Program-made: the position numbers and the translations under genes
Notes under the pieces: generated by a model
What the model was told of the DNA's origin: nothing
Databases searched by the model: none
Seen by the model: only the letters and a program-made list of their open reading frames with translations
Shown here: in pieces, positions 22,964 through 33,780 of the stretch
How the letters are laid out: each line of letters opens with the position of its first letter
How positions within the stretch are numbered: the first letter of the stretch is position 1
Source of the DNA: Methylobacterium persicinum
GTDB lineage: Bacteria > Pseudomonadota > Alphaproteobacteria > Rhizobiales > Beijerinckiaceae
Direction: 5' to 3'
Length of the DNA: 51,736 nt
Assembly: GCF_022179525.1 (NCBI RefSeq)
Contig: NZ_BPQX01000072.1
Span: 1 to 51,736, forward strand

Positions 22964-23818
22964 ATGCCCATCGCCCTGCTGCCGGACCGCGCCCTCGTCA
23001 CCGTCACGGGGCCGGATGCGACCTCCCTGCTCCAGGGCGTGTTGACCTGCAACGTGGAGACCCTGGGAGCGGATGAGGCGCGGCTCGGCGCCCTCCTGAC
23101 CCCCCAGGGCAAGATCCTGTTCGACTTCCTCGTCTCGCGTTTGCCGGACGGGTTTCGCCTCGACGTGGCGGCGGACAAGGCTGCCGACCTCGCCAAGCGC
23201 CTGACCCTCTACAAACTCCGCGCCAAGGCCGAGATCGCCGCCGACCCGACCGTGGCGGTGGCCGCCGCCTGGGATGGCGCCACCACGGCCGCGGCCACCG
23301 CCCGGGTGGTCGATAGCCGGCATCCCGATCTCGGGGCACGGCTCTACGCCGCCGAGGGTGCGTTCTCGGCGGACGCCTCCGAGGGGGATTACCACACCCA
23401 CCGGATCGCGCTGGCCATCCCCGAGGGTGGCCGCGACTTCGCCTATGGCGACGCCTTCCCCCACGAGGCGCTGATGGACCAGCTCGGCGGGGTGGATTTC
23501 CGCAAGGGCTGCTACGTCGGCCAGGAGGTGGTGTCGCGGATGCAGCACCGGGGTACCGCCCGCACCCGCCTCCTCGCCGCGGCGTTTCCGGAGGGGGCGC
23601 CCTCGCCGGGGTCCGAGGTCCAGGCCGGGCAGAAGGTGCTGGGCGTGACAGGCAGCACGGCCGGCCAGACCGGCCTCGCCATGCTGCGCCTCGACCGGCT
23701 CGGCGACGCCCTGGCGGCGGGTGAGATCCTCCGGGCGGGCGGCAAGCCCCTCGCCGTGGGACGGCCGGCCTACGCGACCTTCCCCATGCCCGATGCCGGC
23801 GGCGAGGCGGCGGGTTGA
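22964..23818 (+). CDS. ygfZ: Folate-binding protein YgfZ/GcvT-like
   Basis: This 284-aa protein is homologous to the glycine-cleavage T protein and carries the YgfZ signature KGCYVGQEVVSRMQHRG with its conserved cysteine. YgfZ uses folate to help make or repair iron-sulfur clusters. The N-terminal VTVTGPDATSLLQGVLT and LLTPQGKILFDFLV blocks are also family features. ATG at 22964 is preferred because GAGG lies nine bases upstream; a GTG at 22949 is less likely. The stop overlaps tag (TGATG at 23816-23820). Confidence 0.93.
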   Translation: MPIALLPDRALVTVTGPDATSLLQGVLTCNVETLGADEARLGALLTPQGKILFDFLVSRLPDGFRLDVAADKAADLAKRLTLYKLRAKAEIAADPTVAVAAAWDGATTAAATARVVDSRHPDLGARLYAAEGAFSADASEGDYHTHRIALAIPEGGRDFAYGDAFPHEALMDQLGGVDFRKGCYVGQEVVSRMQHRGTARTRLLAAAFPEGAPSPGSEVQAGQKVLGVTGSTAGQTGLAMLRLDRLGDALAAGEILRAGGKPLAVGRPAYATFPMPDAGGEAAG

Positions 23819-24438
23819 TGGAGCCCGCGCTGCCCGAGGGGCTGATCCTGCACCCGGACGGACGGCCCCGCTGCTGGTGGGCGGGGCTCGATCCCCTCTA
23901 CGTGGCCTATCACGACACCGAGTGGGGCGTGCCTGAATTCGATGGCCGTGCCCTCTACGAGAAGCTGATCCTCGACGGGTTCCAGGCCGGCCTGTCCTGG
24001 CTCACCATCCTGCGGCGGCGCGAGGGATTCCGGGCGGCCTTCGATGGCTTCTCGCCCGAGGCGATTGCCCGCTACACCGAGGCCGACGTCGCCCGGCTGA
24101 TGGCGGATACGGGCATCATCCGCAACCGGGCGAAGATCCTCGGTACTATCGCCGGGGCCAGGGCCTGGCTCCGGATCGAGGAGAGCGGACCCGGATTCTC
24201 CCGCTTCCTCTGGGATTTCTGCGAGGGGCAGCCCATCCAGGCGAACCCGCACAGCCGGGCCGACATCGCCACGGAGACGGAGGTGTCCCGGCGCATCGCC
24301 AAGGCTTTGAAGGCCGAGGGTTTCTCCTTCTGCGGGCCGACCATCGTCCACGCCTTCATGCAGGCGGTCGGGATGGTGAACGACCACCTCACGGACTGCC
24401 ACCGTCACGGGGCCTGCGCCGCCCTCGCACGGGCATGA
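23818..24438 (+). CDS. tag: DNA-3-methyladenine glycosylase I
   Basis: This 206-aa base-excision enzyme removes 3-methyladenine from alkylated DNA. The zinc-binding residues are in place: Cys19 in RPRCWW, His32 in YHDTEWG, and the C-terminal His190-x3-Cys194. The conserved YEKLILDGFQAGLSW and IVRNRAKI-like (IIRNRAKI) segments are present. The ATG overlaps the ygfZ stop, and the stop overlaps the HD gene (ATGA), giving a three-gene unit. Length is normal. Confidence 0.95.
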   Translation: MEPALPEGLILHPDGRPRCWWAGLDPLYVAYHDTEWGVPEFDGRALYEKLILDGFQAGLSWLTILRRREGFRAAFDGFSPEAIARYTEADVARLMADTGIIRNRAKILGTIAGARAWLRIEESGPGFSRFLWDFCEGQPIQANPHSRADIATETEVSRRIAKALKAEGFSFCGPTIVHAFMQAVGMVNDHLTDCHRHGACAALARA

Positions 24439-25040
24439 GCGCTTCGCCAGCAAAGGAGCCGCCGCGGGCGTGGCAGCGGATGCTATCCGGCCGCCGCCTC
24501 GACCTCCTGGACCCCTCGTCCCTCGACATCGACATCGCCGACATCGCCCACGGCCTCGCCCGGGTCGCCCGCTGGAACGGGCAGACGGCGGGCCCGCACG
24601 TCTTCTCGGTGGCGCAGCACAGCCTGCTGGTCGAAGGAATCGGTCGGCATCTCGCCCCCGCCTCCACCGGGGTCGAGGGGCTCGAACTGCTCCTGCACGA
24701 TGCGCCGGAATACGTCGTGGGGGATATCATCTCGCCCCTGAAGGCGGCGATCGGCGATGCCTATCGGGGGGTGGAGCAGCGGCTGCTCACCGCCGTACGC
24801 CAGCGTTTCGGCCTGCCCGCCCCGACGCCTGCCCTCAGCCGGCTCGTGAAGCGGGCGGACCGGGTCGCGGCCCATGTGGAGGCGGTGCGGCTTGCCGGTT
24901 TCTCCGAGGAGGAAGCCGCCCGGTATTTCGGCCCGACGCTTGCCCTGCCGGACCCCATCCTCGCCCTCGCCGAGCCGTGGCCCACGGGGGACGCGCAGGC
25001 GCGGTTCCTGGCACGGTTCGGGGAGTTGGTGGGGCAGTAG
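24435..25040 (+). CDS. HD-domain phosphohydrolase, YfbR-like
   Basis: This 201-aa protein has an HD domain with metal-binding residues in VAQHSLLV (His62), LLHDAPEYVVGD (His88-Asp89) and a downstream aspartate in VKRADRVAAHVEA. The ARVARWNGQT...FSVAQH start is typical of the 5'-deoxynucleotidase YfbR group that cleaves deoxynucleoside monophosphates, though short bacterial HD proteins vary in substrate. It is translationally coupled to tag. The 3' side runs into repeat family A. Confidence 0.88.
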   Translation: MSASPAKEPPRAWQRMLSGRRLDLLDPSSLDIDIADIAHGLARVARWNGQTAGPHVFSVAQHSLLVEGIGRHLAPASTGVEGLELLLHDAPEYVVGDIISPLKAAIGDAYRGVEQRLLTAVRQRFGLPAPTPALSRLVKRADRVAAHVEAVRLAGFSEEEAARYFGPTLALPDPILALAEPWPTGDAQARFLARFGELVGQ

Positions 25041-25112
25041 GGGGGCTGCCTCTCCCCCATCTCGGGGGCATCGGTGCGTATTTGGGGCTGACCGGCCCAT
25101 CCCACCCCCATC

Positions 25113-25260
25113 CCTCATCCTGAGGTGCGGCGACAGCCGCCTCGAAGGAGGGCTCCAGGGATCGTGGAGCCTTCTGGAGCCCTCCTTCGAGGCCCGCTGA
25201 CGCAGTCACCTCAGGATGAGGCCTTCGAGGCCCGCTTGCAGCGGGCGCCTCAGGATGAGG
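25113..25260. repeat. Repeat family A, one full copy plus a partial second end
   Basis: A full ~109-bp copy (25113-25221) runs from CCTCATCCTGAGGTGCGG to CACCTCAGGATGAGG with GGAGCCCTCCTTCGAGG inside. A further right half (25222-25260) follows directly, ending GCGCCTCAGGATGAGG. The gap 25041-25321 between the HD gene and the convergent secreted-protein gene is otherwise empty. Confidence 0.9.
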
Positions 25261-25321
25261 ATGAGGGATGGATCGATCTCGCCCCGATCCCCGCGGGCAG
25301 AGAGAGGTCGTCTTCCCTGCC

Positions 25322-25723
25322 TTACGGCGCCTTGCTGAGCTGCGACTTCGCCCGCTCCACGGCCGCCTCGCAGCCCTTGGTGTCGCCCTTGGCGTCGGCG
25401 GCGCGGGCCTCGTCCAGGGCGACCTTCGCCTGCTGGGCGGCGTCGGCACCCTTGCCGGCCTCGGCGGATTTCTCCGGCGGCGCCTCGGGGGCTTCGTCCG
25501 CCCGCTTGCCCTCGGTGCCGGTCATCCCCTCGCCGCCGCGCTTGGCGGCGGTGCCCTGGCCGCTCGTATTCGCCGAGATGGCGTCGCGCGTTTCCGCCTT
25601 CACCTTGCCCGACAGCCCGTCGATCTGCTGCGTGCAGGGCGAGGCCAGGGCGGCGCCGTGACCGAGTGAAACAAGGCCGCCGGCCACGATGAGCGCGGCG
25701 ACGGCAGGGACGGGACGCAGCAT
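25322..25723 (-). CDS. Small secreted Ala/Lys/Glu-rich protein
   Basis: This 133-aa protein has a signal peptide (1-28, ending ALAS) followed by CTQQIDGLSGKVKAE. A low-complexity charged linker (about 45-90) leads to a helical C-terminus KVALDEARAADAKGDTKGCEAAVERAKSQL with a second cysteine. The two cysteines could pair in the periplasm. Similar short secreted proteins are common in this group; no function can be given. It diverges in context from the HD unit and lies 74 bases downstream of the molybdenum hydroxylase gene on the same strand. Confidence 0.72.
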   Translation of the reverse strand: MLRPVPAVAALIVAGGLVSLGHGAALASPCTQQIDGLSGKVKAETRDAISANTSGQGTAAKRGGEGMTGTEGKRADEAPEAPPEKSAEAGKGADAAQQAKVALDEARAADAKGDTKGCEAAVERAKSQLSKAP

Positions 25724-25797
25724 GATTTGACTTTCCTCGGTCGCGAATCCGGTGCGGAGAACGCTCGTGCGCCCAACGCACCGGATCGCGGCCGGGT

Positions 25798-28152
25798 TCA
25801 GGCTCCGGCGGCCTGGTCGCGGATCGGCAGTTGCCGGATCCGGCGGCCCGTCGCGGCAAAGACCGCGTTGGCGATGGCCGGCGCCACCGGCGGAACGCCG
25901 GGCTCGCCGACACCGCCGAGGGGCCCGTCATAGGACCCCGTCGGCACCAGATGGACGCGAACAACCTTCGGGGCGGCGTCGATCCGGATGATCTCGTAGC
26001 CGTCGAAGTTGTTCTGCTGGGCACGGCCCTGCTTGAAGGTGATCTCGGAGGTGAGGGCGAGCCCCATCCCCATGACCACCGCGCCCTCCATCTGCGAGCG
26101 GATGCGCTCCGGGTTCACCTGAGGCCCGCAATCGACGGCGATGTCGATCGCCTGGACCTTCACCTGGCCCTTCTCATCCACCTCTACCTCGGCGGCGACC
26201 GCCGTGTAGGTGACGAAGCTGTAGTGCCCGGCGATGCCCAGACCCCGGCCCTTGGGCATCTCACGACCCCAGCCGGCGCCCTTGGCGGCGGCCTCGATCA
26301 CGCCCCGCAAGCGGCCCGTGTCGATGGGATAGCGGGACGGATCCTCGCCGTAGTTCCAGACGTCGCCGATGGAGGTCGGGTCGATCGTCCGGGCCGGGCC
26401 GATGAGATCCAGCAGGTAGTCCTTCGGGTCCCGCCCTGCCTCGTGGGCCAGCTCCGAGACGAAGGACTGGATCGCGAAGGCGTGGGGGATGTTCGAGACC
26501 GACCGGAACCAGCCGATCCGCACATGCGCTGCCGCCTCCGGGTTCTCCATCCGCATGTTGGGGATGGCGAAGGGGGTGTTCACGAGGCCCATGCCGAGTT
26601 CGAACGGCAGCTCGTGCTTCGGATCCGGCGCGAAGATCGAGCCGATCGTCGGCGCGCAGGAGCGGTGCAGCCACGCCACCGGCATGCCCTTGTCGTCCAG
26701 CCCGGCCTCGATCCGCTCGGCCGAGATGGTGTGGTAGAAGCCGTGGTGGATGTCGTCGTCGCGGGTCCAGGCGAGCTTGACCGGCGCCCCGTCGACCTCC
26801 CGGCTGCAGAGCGCCGCCTCGACCACGTAATCGGGCTTGGACTTGCGCCCGAAGCCGCCGCCGAGCAGCGTCACATGCACCGTGACCTTGTCGTCGGGGA
26901 GGTTGAGGGCCTTCATCAGCCGGTCGTTGGCCGCCTGAGGACCCTGCGTGCAGGCCCAGGCCTCGCAGACGCCGTCCTTCACCCGCGCCACGGCGGCCGG
27001 GGGCTCCATCGGTGCCTGGACGAGGTGGGGGACGAAGTACTCGGCGACCACCTTCTTGTTGGCCTTGGCCAGGGCGGCGTCCACGTCACCCTGGGTCCGC
27101 ACCACCTTGCCGGGCTTGCGCGCCGCCGCCTCCAGCTCCTTGCGGAAGACATCGGTGTCGTAGGAGGCGTTCGGACCGTCGTCCCAGGTGATCTTGAGGG
27201 CCTCGCGGGCCTTCAGGGCCGCCCAGGTGTTCTTGGCCACCACGGCGACGCCGCCGAGCGGCATGAACTCGGAGGGGATCGGCGTAGCGGCGATCTTGAA
27301 GATCTTCACGACGCCCGCGACCTTCTTGGCCGCGCTGTCATCGAACGACTTCACCGTGCCGCCGTAGACCGGCGGGCGGGCGATAGCCGCGTAGAGCATC
27401 CCGTCGAGCTTGGTGTCGGCACCGTAGATGGCCCGGCCGGTGGTGATGTCGACGTTGTCGATCAGCCCGACCTTGCCGGTGCCGATATAGCGGAAATCCT
27501 TCGGGTCCTTGAGCTTGACGTCGGTGGGCACCGGCAACGCGGACGCCGCCTGTGCCACCGCGCCGTAATCGAGGGTCCTGCCGGACTTCGCGTGGGTGAG
27601 GGTGTGGTTCGTGGCCGTGACCTCGGCGGCCGGCACGCCCCATTGCGTGGCGGCGGCCTGGATGAGCATGGCCCGCATCGCCGCGCCGGCATGGCGGAAG
27701 TGCTGGAAGAAGTGGCGGAGCGAGCGCGAGCCGTCCGTGTCCTGGTTGCCGAAGCGGGTCTCGTCGCCCCAGGCCTGGACCACCTTCACCTTCGGCCAGG
27801 CGGCTTCCAGCTCGTCGGCCACGGTGAAGGCCACGGAGGTGCGCACACCCTGGCCCATGTCGGAGCGGTGGTTCGTCACCGTCACGGTGCCGTCGGGGGC
27901 GATGGCGATGAATACCTTCGGGTCGTCGCGCCAGCCATGCGGCATGCCGTCGGCGCCGTACTTGTGCTCCTTCTGCTCCTTGGTCTGGGTCTCGTCGGCC
28001 CGGGCCGGGGAGCGCAGCGACAGGGCGAGCACCAGGGCCCCCGCGCCGCCGAGAATGCCCCGGCGGCTGACATTGGCGAGCACCGGACGGGTCGCGGACC
28101 CGGCGGCGGTCGTGGCCTCTTGCTCGGCCATCAACTTGAGTTCGTGGATCAC
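25798..28152 (-). CDS. Xanthine dehydrogenase-family molybdopterin-binding subunit, Tat-exported
   Basis: This 784-aa large subunit belongs to the isoquinoline-oxidoreductase/aldehyde-dehydrogenase branch of molybdenum hydroxylases. Residues ~29-46 are a Tat signal ([18 protein letters not shown]), so the folded enzyme should reach the periplasm. Cofactor motifs include [27 protein letters not shown] and the catalytic glutamate near 750 in [13 protein letters not shown] start at 28150-28152 overlaps the upstream TGA and has GGGAGAG before it; ATG at 28131 is an alternative. The 2Fe-2S subunit gene precedes it; no FAD subunit is present, so electrons probably go to a cytochrome. Substrate unknown, perhaps an aldehyde or N-heterocycle. 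Confidence 0.92.
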   Translation of the reverse strand: MIHELKLMAEQEATTAAGSATRPVLANVSRRGILGGAGALVLALSLRSPARADETQTKEQKEHKYGADGMPHGWRDDPKVFIAIAPDGTVTVTNHRSDMGQGVRTSVAFTVADELEAAWPKVKVVQAWGDETRFGNQDTDGSRSLRHFFQHFRHAGAAMRAMLIQAAATQWGVPAAEVTATNHTLTHAKSGRTLDYGAVAQAASALPVPTDVKLKDPKDFRYIGTGKVGLIDNVDITTGRAIYGADTKLDGMLYAAIARPPVYGGTVKSFDDSAAKKVAGVVKIFKIAATPIPSEFMPLGGVAVVAKNTWAALKAREALKITWDDGPNASYDTDVFRKELEAAARKPGKVVRTQGDVDAALAKANKKVVAEYFVPHLVQAPMEPPAAVARVKDGVCEAWACTQGPQAANDRLMKALNLPDDKVTVHVTLLGGGFGRKSKPDYVVEAALCSREVDGAPVKLAWTRDDDIHHGFYHTISAERIEAGLDDKGMPVAWLHRSCAPTIGSIFAPDPKHELPFELGMGLVNTPFAIPNMRMENPEAAAHVRIGWFRSVSNIPHAFAIQSFVSELAHEAGRDPKDYLLDLIGPARTIDPTSIGDVWNYGEDPSRYPIDTGRLRGVIEAAAKGAGWGREMPKGRGLGIAGHYSFVTYTAVAAEVEVDEKGQVKVQAIDIAVDCGPQVNPERIRSQMEGAVVMGMGLALTSEITFKQGRAQQNNFDGYEIIRIDAAPKVVRVHLVPTGSYDGPLGGVGEPGVPPVAPAIANAVFAATGRRIRQLPIRDQAAGA

Positions 28153-28625
28153 AGGCGCTCTCCCTGCGGGGCCGGGCTCTGGCCGGCGGCCTGGTGGATG
28201 GCGGCGCGGATGCGCGGATAGGTGCCGCAGCGGCAGATGTTGCCGCTCATGGCGTCGTCGATCTGCGCGTCGGTGGGCTTGGGCGTGTCCTTGAGCAGCG
28301 AGGCGGCCTGCATGATCTGGCCGCACTGGCAGTAGCCGCACTGGGCGACGTTCTGGTCGCGCCACGCCACCTGCACGGGGTGGTTCCCGTCCGGTGACAG
28401 GCCCTCGATCGTCACGACTTCCTGCCCCTCGGCCGCCGAGACCGGGGTGATGCAGGAGCGCACGGCGGTGCCGCCGAGGTGGATGGTGCAGGCGCCGCAG
28501 AGCGCCGCGCCGCAACCGAACTTCGAGCCGGTGAGCCCGACCTCGTCCCGCAGGTACCAGAGGAGCGGCATGTCGGGATCGCCGTCGAAGCTGCGGGCAG
28601 CCCCGTTCACGGTGAGCTTGATCAT
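28149..28625 (-). CDS. (2Fe-2S)-binding subunit of molybdenum hydroxylase
   Basis: This 158-aa protein has two [2Fe-2S] clusters. The plant-type cluster uses Cys38, 43, 46 and 58 ([15 protein letters not shown]); the second uses Cys96-Gly-Tyr-Cys99 and Cys131-Arg-Cys133 ([10 protein letters not shown]). It passes electrons from the molybdenum centre. It has no export signal and presumably leaves the cytoplasm bound to the Tat-bearing large subunit. ATG at 28625 with GAGGG upstream is the start. Stop overlaps the large-subunit start by four bases. Confidence 0.94.
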   Translation of the reverse strand: MIKLTVNGAARSFDGDPDMPLLWYLRDEVGLTGSKFGCGAALCGACTIHLGGTAVRSCITPVSAAEGQEVVTIEGLSPDGNHPVQVAWRDQNVAQCGYCQCGQIMQAASLLKDTPKPTDAQIDDAMSGNICRCGTYPRIRAAIHQAAGQSPAPQGERL

Positions 28626-28835
28626 CGATGTCCCTCGCATTTCGACCGCTTGCAGGGGCGGTCCAGGGGGTCGGCGGCCGAGGGCGCACCTTCCCGGAAG
28701 CGGGAATGCAGCGGATGCATTCAATTAGAACGGGTTTAAGGAGGCCGCGGTTCGGCCGCAATGCACTGCAACCGCTCAGGTGCGCTGGCGCACGTGGAGC
28801 CCCCTGGCTCCCGGCGCGGTGACGGGACGTTGGGA

Positions 28836-29171
28836 TCAGCCCTCGAACGTCTTGTCGTGGCCGATCAGCATAGCGCGCACATTCTTCGGAACGGGAAACC
28901 CGTAACCGGTACCGGGCTCCTCGAAGAAGAGTGTGCCGGACTTGTGATGGGCGCTGGCGTAGAGGCGACATCCAATCATTTTCAACGCCAGGTCCAGAGC
29001 CTGAAAGGCGTCCACCCCCGCACCGAATCTCTCTTCCGTCCCTTCGGGCCAGCCGATCGTGTAGCGGCAGATCCACATGCCGTCGTCATTCTCCGGTGCG
29101 TGCAGCACGATGGGAACGCCCTGTTCCACCGGTCCGGATCGTAGGGTGAGGGACCGTTCTGCGATGACCAT
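28836..29171 (-). CDS. DUF6968-like hypothetical protein
   Basis: This 111-aa protein has WICRYTIGWPEG in the centre, DAFQALDLALKMIGCRLYAS and a GYGFPVPKNVRAMLIG C-terminus. This resembles a family I recall as DUF6968, small cytoplasmic proteins of unknown function in alphaproteobacteria. No signal or membrane segment. It begins 28 bases after the end of the broken vapC gene on the same strand. The 210-base gap downstream to the iron-sulfur subunit gene is empty apart from a promoter-like AT-rich stretch near 28720. Confidence 0.68.
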   Translation of the reverse strand: MVIAERSLTLRSGPVEQGVPIVLHAPENDDGMWICRYTIGWPEGTEERFGAGVDAFQALDLALKMIGCRLYASAHHKSGTLFFEEPGTGYGFPVPKNVRAMLIGHDKTFEG

Positions 29172-29199
29172 GAGCGCGCCTCCGCGAATCAGCCGCGCT

Positions 29200-29604
29200 T
29201 ATGGGACCGTGTCCAGGTCGGTCCTCCGGAACTCATCCGCCGTGGCGAGGATCGGGACACCGAAAGACCGTGCGGCGGCGTAGGGCAGGCAATCGCCGGA
29301 GAGTGAGCCCGTGGCGGCCTGCGCGAAAACGATGCGCGGCGGAGAGGGTCAGAGCCGTCGTCTCTCCGGCCGGCGGCAGGTCGCGGATCGCGATCCGCCG
29401 GGCTTCCAGGAATTCCGGGACGATCGGCTGCACAGCCTCGACCGTCAGATTGAACTTGTCGGGCCGGGCCAGCGCCAAGATCGCCTCCAGGACCACGACT
29501 GGTGAGGTCATGCAGTCGCTTGCGCCGGTCAGCGCCGCCGAGACACGTCCTGCCTCCGGTTCATCCGCCAGGAGGGCGACGATCGCAGAGGCATCGCCGA
29601 ACAT
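29200..29604 (-). pseudogene. VapC-family PIN toxin gene, frameshifted
   Basis: Reading from ATG at 29604 gives MFGDASAIVALLADEPEAG and further PIN sequence up to TTALTLSAAHRF. The frame then shifts near 29310-29330. The C-terminal half of a normal VapC continues in another frame: SGDCLPYAAARSFGVPILATADEF, ending RRTDLDTVP at the stop 29200-29202. The unshifted frame instead runs through Arg-rich nonsense to 29233. The catalytic Asp of the GDC block is therefore lost from any full-length product. The intact antitoxin gene lies upstream with a TGATG overlap. A sequencing error of one base would produce the same picture. Confidence 0.82.
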
Positions 29605-29825
29605 CAGCGGCCTTCCCACATCTCGTCATAGGCTTCGGAGGGAAGCGGTCGGCGGGCCGTCTTGATGAGCCGGATTCCGTGCCTCTCCCGCAGCCGCGCG
29701 CCGGTCTCCTGCGGAGTTTCCTGGCAATGTCGGCGTGCGATCGCCTCGGTGATGCCGACCCCTGCCATCGTGGCAAAGCGGCGGGTCAGCGCTTCGGCCT
29801 CGGGATTGTTGACGTTAATGGGCAC
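29604..29825 (-). CDS. VapB-family antitoxin (orphaned by vapC frameshift)
   Basis: This 73-aa protein begins at the GTG at 29823-29825, which has GAGG eight bases upstream. PINVNNPEAEALTRRFATMAGVGITEAIA is the PSK/VapB-type operator-binding segment, followed by RLRERHGIRLIKTARRPLPSEAYDEMW, the toxin-wrapping tail. It overlaps the vapC pseudogene start by one base. It is intact although its toxin is not, and could still repress its own promoter or neutralise related toxins. Confidence 0.82.
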   Translation of the reverse strand: MPINVNNPEAEALTRRFATMAGVGITEAIARRHCQETPQETGARLRERHGIRLIKTARRPLPSEAYDEMWEGR

Positions 29826-29887
29826 AGCGATTTCCTCGACGGAGGGAGGAGATAAACCCTTCCGCCGATCCACCCCAGGGAACCCTG

Positions 29888-31855
29888 TTACACCGTCACC
29901 TGCGTCCCGACCTCGACCACGCGGCCCGTGGGGATCTGGAAGAAGTCCGTCGCGTCGTTGGCGTTCTTCGCGAGGGTAATGAAAATACGGTCCTGCCAGA
30001 GGGGCATGCCGGAATGGGCCGCCGGGCGGATCGAGCGGCGGGACAGGAAGAACGACGTCGCCATGATGTCGAACTTGAAGCCCTGGCGGCGCAGCAGGGT
30101 CAGGGTCTTGGGGATGTTCGGCGTCTCCATGTAGCCGAACTTCATCACCACCCGGTAGAAATGCGGGCCCACGGGGTCGATACGCACCTTGTCGGCCTCC
30201 CGCGAGCGGGGGGTGTCCACGGTCTCGACCGTGAGCACCACGTTCTTCTCGTGCAGCACCTTGTTGTGCTTGAGGTTGTGCAGGAGGGCCGCCGGGGCGA
30301 TCTCCGGGTCGCTCGTGAGGAACACCGCGGTGCCGCGGACATGGTGGGGCGGGCTCTTCTCCAGCATCGCCACCAGCTCGGTCAGCGGCACGTCGGTCTT
30401 GCGGGTCTTATTGAACAGGATCGTCACGCCCCGCACCCAGGTCCACATCAGGATGATGAGGGCGCCGGCCAGCAGCAGGGGCACGTAGCCGCCCTCCACC
30501 ACCTTGATGAGGTTCGAGAGCAGGAACAGGAACTCGATGGCGATGAAGGGTAGCATCGCCGCCGCCGCGGCGACCGGCGACCACTTCCACATCCGCCACA
30601 TCACGAGGAACGTGAGGGAGGCGGTGAGCAGCATCGTCCCCGTCACGGCGATGCCGTAGGCCGAGGCCAGCGACGACGAGGTCTTGAACAGGACCGCCAG
30701 CAGCACGACCCCCACCATCAGCAGGGTGTTGATCTGCGGCAGGTAGATCTGCCCCGCATGGGATTCGGAGGTGTGGCGGATCTCGAGCCGCGGCAGCAGC
30801 CCGAGCTGGATCGCCTGCCTGGACAGGGAGAACGCCCCGGTGATCACCGCCTGGCTCGCCACCACGGTGGCCAGGGTGGCCAGCACCACCATCGGCAGCA
30901 GGCCCCAGGCCGGCACCATCTGGAAGAACGGGTCGGAGGTGTCGGGCTTCTCCAGCACCAGAGCGGCCTGGCCGAGGTAGTTGAGGGCCAGCGACGGGAA
31001 GACGAGGCCGATCCAGGCCAGCTGGATCGGCTTGCGCCCGAAATGGCCGAGGTCGGCGAACAGGGCCTCAGCCCCGGTCACCGCCAGGAACACGGCGCCC
31101 AGCGCCACCAGGGCCCCGGTGCCGTGGCCCAGCAGGTAGTTCACCGCGTGCCAGGGATTGACCGCCCGGAACACCTCCGGATGAAGGTGGATGTGCGGCA
31201 GCGCCACCGCCGCCATGGCGACGAACCAGACGATGGTCATCGGCCCGAAGAAGGCCGCGACCTTGGCCGTGCCACGGTTTTGCACCAGGAACAGGGCGAG
31301 GATGATCGCCACGGTGATCGGCAGGACGTAGTCGTCCAGGGTGGGGGTGACGAGCTTCAGGCCCTCCACCGCCGAGAGCACCGAGATGGCGGGGGTGATC
31401 ACCGCGTCGCCGTAGAACAAGGCCGCGCCCATCAACCCGAGCATGAAGACGATGCGGGAGCCGCCCAGCGCCTTGCGGGCGAGCGCCATGAGCGAGAGGA
31501 TGCCCCCCTCCCCGTTGTTGTCCATGCGCAGCAGGATCGCGACGTATTTCACGGTCACGATCAGGAACAGCGCCCACAGGATGAGGGAGACGGTGCCGAG
31601 CACCTCCTCCGGCAGGAGGATGCTGTCGGCCCGGGCCGGTCCCAGGGCCTCGCGGAAGGCGTAGAGCGGGCTGGTGCCGATGTCGCCGTAGACGACGCCG
31701 ACCGACCCCACGAGCAGCGTCCAGAACCCGGCCTTCCCATGCCGGGTCTCGGCCCGCTCGGGCGAGTCGAGGGCGCCGGAGGGCGCGGGCCCGTCCGTCT
31801 CCGCGGGCGCTGCATCAGGCTGGGCGGAGGGGCCCGGTACGGCAGTCTGGGTCAT
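29888..31855 (-). CDS. kup: Low-affinity K+ uptake transporter Kup
   Basis: This 655-aa inner-membrane K+/H+ symporter has an extended N-terminal Pro/Ala-rich stretch (1-40), then the signature [34 protein letters not shown], and [18 protein letters not shown] blocks. About twelve hydrophobic segments are followed by the C-terminal soluble domain (from ~465) with [11 protein letters not shown]. Length is slightly above typical because of the N-terminus. It is transcribed alone; the 225-base gap upstream to ispG (31856-32080) has no gene. Confidence 0.96.
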   Translation of the reverse strand: MTQTAVPGPSAQPDAAPAETDGPAPSGALDSPERAETRHGKAGFWTLLVGSVGVVYGDIGTSPLYAFREALGPARADSILLPEEVLGTVSLILWALFLIVTVKYVAILLRMDNNGEGGILSLMALARKALGGSRIVFMLGLMGAALFYGDAVITPAISVLSAVEGLKLVTPTLDDYVLPITVAIILALFLVQNRGTAKVAAFFGPMTIVWFVAMAAVALPHIHLHPEVFRAVNPWHAVNYLLGHGTGALVALGAVFLAVTGAEALFADLGHFGRKPIQLAWIGLVFPSLALNYLGQAALVLEKPDTSDPFFQMVPAWGLLPMVVLATLATVVASQAVITGAFSLSRQAIQLGLLPRLEIRHTSESHAGQIYLPQINTLLMVGVVLLAVLFKTSSSLASAYGIAVTGTMLLTASLTFLVMWRMWKWSPVAAAAAMLPFIAIEFLFLLSNLIKVVEGGYVPLLLAGALIILMWTWVRGVTILFNKTRKTDVPLTELVAMLEKSPPHHVRGTAVFLTSDPEIAPAALLHNLKHNKVLHEKNVVLTVETVDTPRSREADKVRIDPVGPHFYRVVMKFGYMETPNIPKTLTLLRRQGFKFDIMATSFFLSRRSIRPAAHSGMPLWQDRIFITLAKNANDATDFFQIPTGRVVEVGTQVTV

Positions 31856-32080
31856 GTGGGGTGTCGAAATTGTCCGGTCGGACGGCGGCGCGCGGTGCGG
31901 CTCTTCGCGATCCGGATCATGGGGGCATCGGGGCGCGAAAGATCCGCCGGGCTAGGCGGCCCTCGGGTTCGTGGCGCCTGAGTATCACGACCCCGTGCAA
32001 GCGGGAACCAGGGGCCGAGGCGATCAGCTACGCAGCGTGGCCGTGGAGCCCTCCCCTCCCCCCGCTGCGCTGCGCGAGCC

Positions 32081-33397
<1,317 letters not shown>

Positions 33398-33672
33398 GAC
33401 TTCCGCTTTCCTGACTTCCACCGGGTCTTGCGCATGCGATGCCGGGACCGCGCAGCGCGAAAACTGACCTGTGCAGCATCTTAGCTGCGAACGGCGCGGC
33501 GCGGAATCAAGTCGGCCCGGTCCATGCCGGCTTCGGGTGCCTCATGTCCCATCCCCGGGGCGATGTCGAGGTTGGTGGGGCGATTTGCGCCATCTGTGAC
33601 CTGGGCGCGACGGGGATCTGCAGCGCTCGATGCGGGATGCGGTGTCCTTCAAAACGCTGATCCCGTTCTCCC

Positions 33673-33780
33673 CCTCATCCTGAGGTGCGGCGAAGCCGCC
33701 TCGAAGGAGGTCTCCAGCCAGTCGCGCGATCCCTGGAGCCCTCCTTCGAGGCCCGCTGACGCGGGCACCTCAGGATGAGG
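33673..33780. repeat. Repeat family A copy overlapping the LysR stop
   Basis: A 108-bp copy runs from CCTCATCCTGAGGTGCGG to GGGCACCTCAGGATGAGG. Its right end contains the TCA at 33770-33772, the stop codon of the LysR gene, so the repeat has become the end of that coding sequence. The ~275-base gap from ispG (33398-33672) has no gene. Confidence 0.92.

Noticed and set aside
25831-28221. A 796-codon plus-strand open frame opposite the molybdenum hydroxylase
   Set aside because: Its translation is His/Arg/Gly/Val-rich low complexity with no domain, as expected for the antisense of a high-GC coding sequence.
31856-32080. Possible tRNA or small RNA between kup and ispG
   Set aside because: No cloverleaf, T-arm GGTTCRANNCC in the right setting, or terminator hairpin with U-tract was found; only a short duplicated CGCTGCGCGAGCCTT is notable.
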